From the NCBI GenBank assembly GCA_946803715.1, contig CAMPET010000581.1, positions 4,075 through 14,824 on the forward strand: DNA of 10,750 bases. Reading direction: 5' to 3'. Of this stretch, positions 6,481 through 10,750 are shown one piece after another (positions within the stretch are counted from its first letter, which is position 1; every line of letters begins with the position of its first letter). A program made the translations under genes and the position numbers. The DNA comes from Beroe ovata (lineage: Eukaryota; Ctenophora; Nuda; Beroida; Beroidae). The notes beneath the pieces were generated by a model that saw only the letters and a program-made list of their open reading frames with translations, was not told the DNA's origin and made no database searches.

Positions 6481-6690
6481 TGTTCTCATACAAGTGGTAG
6501 TTGCCGACGAGCCTCTTCATGGCAGCGTCCTTCCCAACCCATCTCATTCTCCTGGCAGGAGGCCTTGGCGGAAGGAAATGATTTTGCCCTCGGTAGAGGA
6601 CTGTTCCAACTGCACCGCCGAGAGGATGTAGACATGAGACCTCGTTTCCTTCTTGGGATGAGATCCTCACGAATTAGCATGGTGTCATGT
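6481..6690 (-). pseudogene. MULE transposase C-terminal fragment, frameshifted (copy E)
   Basis: Minus-strand reading contains RRMRWVGKDAAMKRLVG and NYHLYEN, cut by the N. A 7-base deletion relative to other copies (GGAGGCCTTGG for GGAGGCTGTCTCCCTTGG) shifts the frame inside the FRQGRQPP stretch. A further deletion near 6628 joins the upstream RGLM segment differently. Confidence 0.68.
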
Positions 6691-6955
6691 AACGAGTGGT
6701 AAGGGATGGTGTCAGCAATCATACAGCAGGTCACATGATGTCAGCCAACCATCGGTCTGTAATGGTGTCACACCGCGGGTCACGTTACGTACTCTCTCAC
6801 TCTGCCTGATCAAATCATAGGATCTGATGAAATCATGGGTAGTGAAAATGAAGCGAAGGTGCCCCGAATTATTTCTTAACTGTGGTTAAACCGTGCTAAA
6901 GTTGCCTACAGAGAGTAGCTTTATTACCGATGTATTATACCCTACATGCATGTTA
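6481..6955. mobile_element. MULE-derived fragment, copy E
   Basis: Runs from the middle of the transposase C-terminal coding part (TGTTCTCATACAAGTGGTAG) through the conserved right block to a right terminal repeat cut off by the N at 6956 (6925-6955). Confidence 0.75.
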
Positions 6956-6956
6956 N

Positions 6957-7018
6957 TACGTAACGTGACCCGCGGTGTGATTGCTGACACCATTACAGAC
7001 CGATGGTTGGCTGACATC
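6957..7018. repeat. Inverted piece of the right conserved block
   Basis: TACGTAACGTGACCCGCGGT through TGGCTGACATCATGTGACC is the reverse complement of 6731-6793. It begins right at the N at 6956 and faces the opposite way from copies E and F. Confidence 0.85.
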
Positions 7019-7655
7019 ATGTGACCAGCTGAGTCACTTGACCTTACACAGCTCTAGATGTTTACCTTTTCACTTGACTCAATCAGGTCACATGACCCAA
7101 TACCTCCCAGTCCTAACGCACACCTCACACACTGCCATGATATGTTCCTAACTTTCGCCTGTTATTTCCACAGAAAACACCCATATCGACCTGATGGGCA
7201 TCATCTATTCACACTGTGTACCTACTACACAGTGATCAGCAATACACAGTTTCTCTGCCTAATCAGAACATGGCATGCATCATTGCAGTCTCTTATCGCT
7301 AATTAGTTGGGTATTCAAGGAACTCCATCAATCATCTCCTTCTCCTGGCAGGAGGCTGTCTCCCTTGGCGGAAGGAAAAGATTTTGCCCTCGGTAGAGGA
7401 CTGTTCCAACTGCACCGCCGAGAGGATGTAGACAGTGGGGAAACACCATGAGACCTCGTTTCCTTCTTGGGATGAGATCCTCACGAATTAGCATGGTGTC
7501 AGGTAACGAGGTGTAAGGGATGGTGTCAGCAATCATACAGCAGGTCACATGATGTCAGCCAACCGCAACCATCGGTCTGTAATGGTGTCAGCAATCACAC
7601 CGTGGGTCACGTTACGTTGCCTACAGAGAGTAGCTTTATTACCGATGTATTATAC
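7019..7655. mobile_element. MULE-derived fragment, copy F
   Basis: Has the last palindrome part (AGGTCACATGACCC), a deletion joining it to CCTCCCAGTCCTAACGCACA, the transposase 3' region, a deleted coding part, the right block with a further deletion, and 16 bases of right terminal repeat (7640-7655). It then ends in unrelated sequence at ACTAATTGCAGG. Confidence 0.75.
7308..7548 (-). pseudogene. MULE transposase C-terminal fragment, deleted and frameshifted (copy F)
   Basis: Contains the LIREDLIPRRKRGLM segment, then the HPT..LSAVQLEQS region in a shifted frame, then the PPARRR stretch joined directly to LMEFL and the stop. The MKRLVGNYHLYENR segment is gone. Confidence 0.65.
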
Positions 7656-8278
7656 TAATTGCAGGATGGGGCAATGTCACTTTATAGAGCGTTATTATTG
7701 CTGGAGACAAATACTAACGGCAATTATTGCTGATCGGTGCTATATTTTCTCATGAGAAATCTAAATTCACTACAAAACCTACCAAGAATTTCAAGACATG
7801 TCCTCAATTAAACGTATTCAATGTGGTGATTGAAACTATCACAGCCGCCAGATGCGCAAAATAACTCAGGAACGACCATTTGAAGAGGTTAGCAAAATGG
7901 TGACAAGTTTCGGAAAGAGACTTAATAACAAGAGAAGTGTGACAAACTTCACACTCTGACAATGGTGATCGTTACATGACGTGTCAAAAATCAAGAGTAT
8001 AAGGGAAGTGCGAGGTCAATGTAATTGAACAAGTAGAGTGAAAGAAATGTCTTATTTACGTGCAAAACATAAGTCTGGTGTAACTTGAAAACGACACTTT
8101 CACTTCACATGAATTCAACGGAATTAAATCACATGATAAAGTGTGAGTAGAGTGTAAGTGAAGTGATGCACTCGTTTCAGTACAAGAGTGTGCGTCAAAT
8201 GAAGAGAAAGAGTACCAATAATAAAGAGGATCTGACACTTTTATTAGTTAGGAAAGTGCTATATGAAAGCGAAGAGCT
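7656..8278. other. AT-rich non-repeat stretch, no gene recognised
   Basis: No similarity to the surrounding transposon copies and no convincing exon; open frames are short and none has a recognisable domain. The right half is enriched in AAGTG/GTGAG words. A 7-bp inverted repeat AGTGTGA/TCACACT lies at 7936-7955. It is the target DNA into which copy G inserted. Confidence 0.5.
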
Positions 8279-8287
8279 GTCAAATTC
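8279..8287. repeat. Left target-site duplication GTCAAATTC
   Basis: Identical to 9190-9198 on the other side of copy G; nine bases, the usual Mutator duplication length. Confidence 0.85.
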
Positions 8288-8405
8288 GGGTATAGGACTG
8301 TAGGTCGGGGGACTGTAGGTCGGCGGACTGTAGGTCGGGGGACTGTAGGTCGGGAGCTACGCTAATGAGGTTTCTAACATGCATGTAGGGTATAATACAT
8401 CGGTA
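8288..8405. repeat. Left terminal inverted repeat of copy G (118 bp)
   Basis: GGGTATAGGACTGTAGGTCGG, three more GGACTGTAGGTCGG units spaced 15 bases apart, then GAGCTACGCTAATGAGGTTT through TACATCGGTA. Pairs with 9053-9189. Confidence 0.92.
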
Positions 8406-8558
8406 GTACAGGGTTACATGTTCGCTGAAGAGGTAACACTCACATACCGAGATAACGCTGAAATAGTTAAATTGTACACAGTTAGATTGTAGCTTAATTA
8501 ATGTAGTTTTTAAGACTAATCGTTACAAGAAGTTAGGTTGTAATAAGGTTATATAATC

Positions 8559-8825
8559 ATGGCAGCGTCCTTCCCATCCCATCTCCTTCTCCTGGCAGGA
8601 GGCTGTCTCCCTTGGCGGAAGGAAACGATTTTGCCCTCGGTATAGGACTGTTCTACTTCTTGTCTGACGATGCTAGACCGCTGATGCAAGCAGAAGTTAT
8701 TAGTTCTGCTCATCCCAGACTCCACCCTGTCGGTCTGATTCCAGATCTCAGGAGGGAATCGTGCACGTCGAACCACTGACCCAAGTCTTCTCGAAGTAGC
8801 CCATGAGACCTCGTTCCTTCTTGGG
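8559..8825 (-). pseudogene. MULE transposase C-terminal fragment with WN..DR...RTNN motif (copy G)
   Basis: The most diagnostic protein fragment in the window. Minus strand, upstream to downstream: PKKERG, MGYFEKTWVSG, a frameshift, ARFPPEIWNQTDR (about 8758-8720), VESGMSRTNNF, a deletion or scramble, VEQSYTEGK, FRQGRQPPARRRRW, DGKDAAM. Animal MULE/FLYWCH-type transposases carry '[YF]F..TW', then 'R..PRFP.E.WN..DR...G..RTNN..E..H', then 'LQ.EQ', then the basic 'PP..+' tail, in this order. The His/Glu helix after RTNN and the C-terminus are absent, so this is a remnant. Confidence 0.75.
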
Positions 8826-9052
8826 TGGTGTCAGGTAACGAGCGGTAAGGGATGGTGTTAGCAATCACGCAGCAGGTCACATGATGTCAGCCAACTATCG
8901 GTCTGTAATGGGGTCAGCAATCGCACCGCGGGTCACGTTACGTGCTCTGCCTGATCAAATCATAGGATCTGATGAAATCATGGGTAGTGAAAATGAAGTG
9001 AAGGTGCCCTGAATTATTTCTTAACTGTGGTTAAACCGTGCTAAAGCTTTAT

Positions 9053-9189
9053 TACCGATGTATTATATCCTACATGCATGTTAGAAACCTCATTAGCGTA
9101 GCTCCCGACCTAGAGTCCTGCTGCCGACCTAGAGTCCGCCGACCTACAGTCCCCCGACCTACAGTCCCCCGACCTACAGTCCTGCCCCC
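9053..9189. repeat. Right terminal inverted repeat of copy G (137 bp)
   Basis: Inverse of the left end but with five 15-base units instead of four; two units read CCGACCTAGAGTCC. The outermost bases (reverse complement GGGGGCAGGACTGTAGG) match the left GGGTATAGGACTGTAGG except at three positions. Confidence 0.92.
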
Positions 9190-9198
9190 GTCAAATTC
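9190..9198. repeat. Right target-site duplication GTCAAATTC
   Basis: Matches 8279-8287 exactly; the bases flanking the two copies differ, fixing the length at nine. Confidence 0.85.
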
Positions 9199-9230
9199 TC
9201 CACAAGTGACAGCACCTGTCAAGAGCGGTC

Positions 9231-9266
9231 ATCACATGACAAGTGTTAATCACATGACAAGTGTTA
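9231..9266. repeat. 18-bp direct repeat ATCACATGACAAGTGTTA, 2 copies
   Basis: Two perfect adjacent copies, 9231-9248 and 9249-9266. Each holds TCACATGA, a palindrome-like word also frequent in the transposon copies. Confidence 0.92.
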
Positions 9267-9374
9267 ATTTCCCAGTATTTGTATTATTTCATAGTTGGAG
9301 AGACATGGGTTCATAGCACGGGTTCATATAATGGTGTTTCACATTCGTCATTCAAGATCAGTTTCGATCAGTCA

Positions 9375-9406
9375 TCAGGGACTGCGATACGGGTTCCATA
9401 TGATGG
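9375..9406 (-). CDS. Small gene, candidate last exon
   Basis: A strong acceptor (TTATGCTTTTTTGCAG on the minus strand) is followed by two bases completing a Pro codon with the C left by exon 2, then IIWNPYRSP and TGA at 9377-9375. No canonical AATAAA was found just downstream. Confidence 0.45.
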
Positions 9407-10378
9407 CTGCAAAAAAGCATAAGAAGCAGAGTTTCTATAGTGAGCGTTCACATTAAACGAAATCTTTCTATTTTTTTGACAATTCTGAGAAAAGTGACCA
9501 AAGTTTTCGAAAATTATCCTACCCTATTGCGAAATTCCCCCACCCCCCCACCCCGGAAAAACCAAAATCCTCTTAGTGACCCCCCCGGAAAAAACCAAAG
9601 TAAAGACTCACGGGTATCAGGCACGGATTCACTGGTTGTTGTCGTGGTTGAAGTCTTCATGTTGTTGAGTTGCTGTAGAGCGGAGTTGAAGAAAGCGTTT
9701 AGCGCGGCGTAGTTCTGTAGGTACACTTCCGATTCTACACATGTGGGGGAGAGGAGGATAGTGGTTAGTAGACAAAATGGTGATGGGGGGGATCAGGGGG
9801 AATTTTGGGGGGACCTCCAAAAACCAAGGAGACTTTCCAAAAGTTCCTCTGGATCCCCTTCTGTGGAAGGCTATAAAAATGAGGGTAATTATGTAGAAAA
9901 TCGTAAAGTGGCGTTCGAGAAATAGGTTTTCGTTCAGACAATACAGATTGCAGTATGACATGAAAAAAAGGGAGAAATAGGTTTTCGTTCAGACAATACA
10001 GATTGCACTCAAAGTATGACATGAAAAAAGGGAGTGTCTCAACAGATGATCAGAATGTTACTTCTTGGTACTAAGCATGCATTCGTGTTACAAGTAGTAG
10101 TAGTAGTAACTGCTACTTGCAGCTTGACTTCTAATTGGTGACGTAATATGCAGTGATTGGGTATGACAAGTAATAATTCATTCGGGGCAATTGCCAATTG
10201 TGGATGGTAAGTAGGAATTAAAGTGGAATACACGTTGTGATTGGAATAGAATATTTCACAGAATAGAAATTTCAGAAAATAAAGATAAATTTTGTAAACA
10301 ATTGTAAATGGAACAGTGAAATTTCAAAAATGATCTTAAAATACCTGTACGCTTGAGAGTTGGGACTATTGGTGACAT
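9375..10378 (-). CDS. Small three-exon gene, unknown function (about 62 residues)
   Basis: Proposed CDS on the minus strand: exon 1 10378-10345, exon 2 9734-9612, exon 3 9406-9375. Both introns are phase 1 with GT-AG ends, and the lengths add to 189 bases, 62 codons plus stop. The product starts MSPIVPTLKRT, has a hydrophobic/aromatic helix-like segment (EVYLQNYAALNAFFNSALQQ), a Thr/Ser-rich linker (KTSTTTTTSES), and ends IIWNPYRSP. No membrane segment or catalytic motif. I do not recognise a family. The middle exon is the best supported; the first and last are chosen on phase and splice signals and could belong to different transcripts. Confidence 0.5.
9407..9611 (-). other. Intron 2 of the small gene, with G-rich runs
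   Basis: Donor C|GTGAGT at 9611 and acceptor at 9407. On the minus strand it holds GGGGGGG (9580s-9590s) and GGGGTGGGGGGGTGGGGG (9537-9554). A short near-duplicate (TTTGGTTTTTTCCGGGG / TTTGGTTTTTCCGGGG) surrounds these runs. Confidence 0.5.
9612..9734 (-). CDS. Small gene, middle exon
   Basis: Minus-strand acceptor with a long pyrimidine tract (CCACTATCCTCCTCTCCCCC then ACATGTGTAG) and a consensus donor (CCC|GTGAGT). 123 bases, phase 1 on both sides, open throughout: SEVYLQNYAALNAFFN, SALQQLNNMKTSTTTTT, SESVPDT. Codon choice is mixed and GC content is above the flanking intron, as expected of a real exon. Alternatively it is one exon of a longer unknown protein. Confidence 0.62.
9785..9812 (+). 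other. G-run cluster (quadruplex-like)
   Basis: GGGGGGG at 9785-9791, GGGGG at 9796-9800 and GGGGGG at 9807-9812 could in principle give four or more G-triplet runs on the plus strand, the template side of the minus-strand gene. Confidence 0.55.
9917..10034. repeat. 55-bp tandem duplication with a 6-bp insertion
   Basis: GAGAAATAGGTTTTCGTTCA begins at 9917 and again at 9972. The second copy has CTCAAA inserted before GTATGACATG and one fewer A in the poly-A run. Confidence 0.93.
10096..10111. repeat. AGT trinucleotide microsatellite
   Basis: Five consecutive AGT units; short open frames through it with Thr or Val runs are artefacts. Confidence 0.9.
10345..10378 (-). CDS. Small gene, candidate first coding exon
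   Basis: ATG at 10378-10376 in CTCAAAAATGTC, then 11 codons (MSPIVPTLKRT) and one G before the donor CAG|GTATTT. The G plus AA of the middle exon gives Glu, keeping the frame. Upstream minus-strand sequence is T-rich with no close in-frame ATG. Evidence is only the start context, donor and phase. Confidence 0.42.
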
Positions 10379-10715
10379 TTTTGAGAGGAAAAGGTTAAAG
10401 AAACAATGAAAGATGTCGACACACACACAATGAATACAGAAAGTTTTGAGATAAAGTCTTTGATTTCGCAGATTTATTATATGATGGTGTCGAAGTTGAC
10501 AGTGAACCGTGAGAAACATCATATAATATGAGATCGAATGAATGTCATTTGACAGGAATATACGAAATATAACGATAGCTCATTTCCGAATTCTCAACAT
10601 TGTTCGTGCTTATCGGTGTCTGATGACTATCAATGTAATGAAGAAATCACCTAATTACTAATTGGATAGTGCGGGTTTGCAGTAGGATAGGGAACTAAAG
10701 AAGCGATCGTGTAAA
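10379..10715. promoter_or_regulatory. Possible shared promoter between head-to-head genes
   Basis: This AT-rich stretch lies between the proposed minus-strand start at 10378 and a possible plus-strand start at 10716. It holds an ATATAATATG word near 10519-10529 and an AC microsatellite near 10422. No transcription-factor site is strong enough to call. Confidence 0.3.
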
Positions 10716-10750
10716 ATGGGCGATATCTGGGAACCCAGAACCGGAATGAA
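10716..10750 (+). CDS. Possible start of a plus-strand gene running off the window
   Basis: ATG in GTAAAATGGGC, with A at -3 and G at +4 as in a good eukaryotic start, then an open frame MGDIWEPRTGM to the end. The closing sequence has higher GC than what precedes it. Only 11 codons are visible, so the product cannot be named and the frame may be chance. Confidence 0.35.
   Translation, partial: MGDIWEPRTGM

Larger units (their letters stand above)
2196..6956. other. Seven single-N gaps confined to the repeat cluster
   Basis: N occurs at 2196, 3732, 4195, 4764, 5977, 6480 and 6956 and nowhere else. Those at 4764, 5977, 6480 and 6956 sit exactly at the ends or orientation switches of transposon copies, as expected where an assembler stitched repeat contigs. 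Confidence 0.9.
8288..9189. mobile_element. Complete non-autonomous Mutator-like element, copy G (902 bp)
   Basis: Both terminal inverted repeats are present (8288-8405 and 9053-9189), and the element is bounded by the perfect 9-bp duplication GTCAAATTC. Inside lie about 150 bases of own sequence (8411-8560), a minus-strand transposase remnant, and the conserved right block (8826-9052). It lacks the foldback module and the palindromes, so those are not needed for being a family member. Duplication length, long inverted ends and transposase type all point to the Mutator superfamily. With no catalytic region it must have moved, if it did so in this form, with help from an autonomous relative. 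Confidence 0.82.
9735..10344 (-). other. Proposed intron 1 of the small gene
   Basis: About 610 bases without convincing coding sequence. Contains G runs on the plus strand (9785-9812), a 55-bp duplication (9917-10034) and an AGT microsatellite near 10096-10111. Confidence 0.45.

Noticed and set aside
8056-8238. 60-codon minus-strand frame rich in Ser and His
   Set aside because: No splice signals, start context or recognisable domain; it follows the local AAGTG/GTGAG word bias.
9038-9316. 92-codon plus-strand frame with 'RRPTVPRPTV' repeats
   Set aside because: It is the translation of the 15-bp array in the right terminal repeat, a multiple of three, and crosses the element boundary at 9189.
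9629-9961. 110-codon minus-strand frame over the middle exon of the small gene
   Set aside because: It uses a different frame from the one with both splice sites, crosses the pyrimidine tract and part of the 55-bp duplication, and shows no domain.
10039-10233. 64-codon minus-strand frame with a Thr run
   Set aside because: The Thr run is the AGT microsatellite and the region fits an intron between better-supported exons.

Overview
This is a eukaryotic nuclear window, most likely from an invertebrate animal. It shows short coding exons with GT-AG introns in matching phases, introns full of minisatellites, AATAAA-type polyadenylation signals, and many decayed copies of a Mutator-like (MULE) DNA transposon whose protein remnants have an animal-type C-terminal signature. 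A sponge or another early-branching animal with closely packed genes would fit, but I cannot name the species. Nothing looks bacterial, phage or CRISPR.

Left part (1-2.74 kb, plus strand): most of the lipid-transfer (SMP) domain of an extended-synaptotagmin/tricalbin-like protein. Four well-supported exons (480-669, 849-965, 1267-1375, 1655-1827) join in phase. A 14-base exon tail probably sits at the left edge. A short candidate last exon (2574-2636) begins a C2 domain but stops after 20 codons, with AATAAA about 100 bases later. Each of the four complete introns of the SMP region, and the intron after exon 4, carries its own unrelated tandem repeat.

Middle (2.1-9.2 kb): an accessory region built from at least seven deleted or rearranged copies of one transposon family. 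Copies share long inverted ends made of a 15-bp tandem repeat (GGACTGTAGGTCGG core), a foldback module full of GAATACCCAAC, paired GTCACGTGAC palindromes, and minus-strand fragments of the MULE transposase C-terminus. The copy at 8288-9189 is a complete non-autonomous insertion flanked by the perfect 9-bp duplication GTCAAATTC, the size expected for Mutator. The copy at 4765-5976 also keeps both ends. Seven single-N gaps fall only in this region, several exactly where copies switch orientation, so its order may partly be an assembly product. A 0.6 kb single-copy-looking AT-rich stretch (7656-8278) separates the cluster from the intact insertion.

Right part (9.2-10.75 kb): a proposed small three-exon minus-strand gene (10378 to 9375) encoding about 62 residues of unknown function, with G-rich runs and a 55-bp duplication in its first intron. 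It is arranged head to head with a possible plus-strand gene starting at 10716, which runs off the window.
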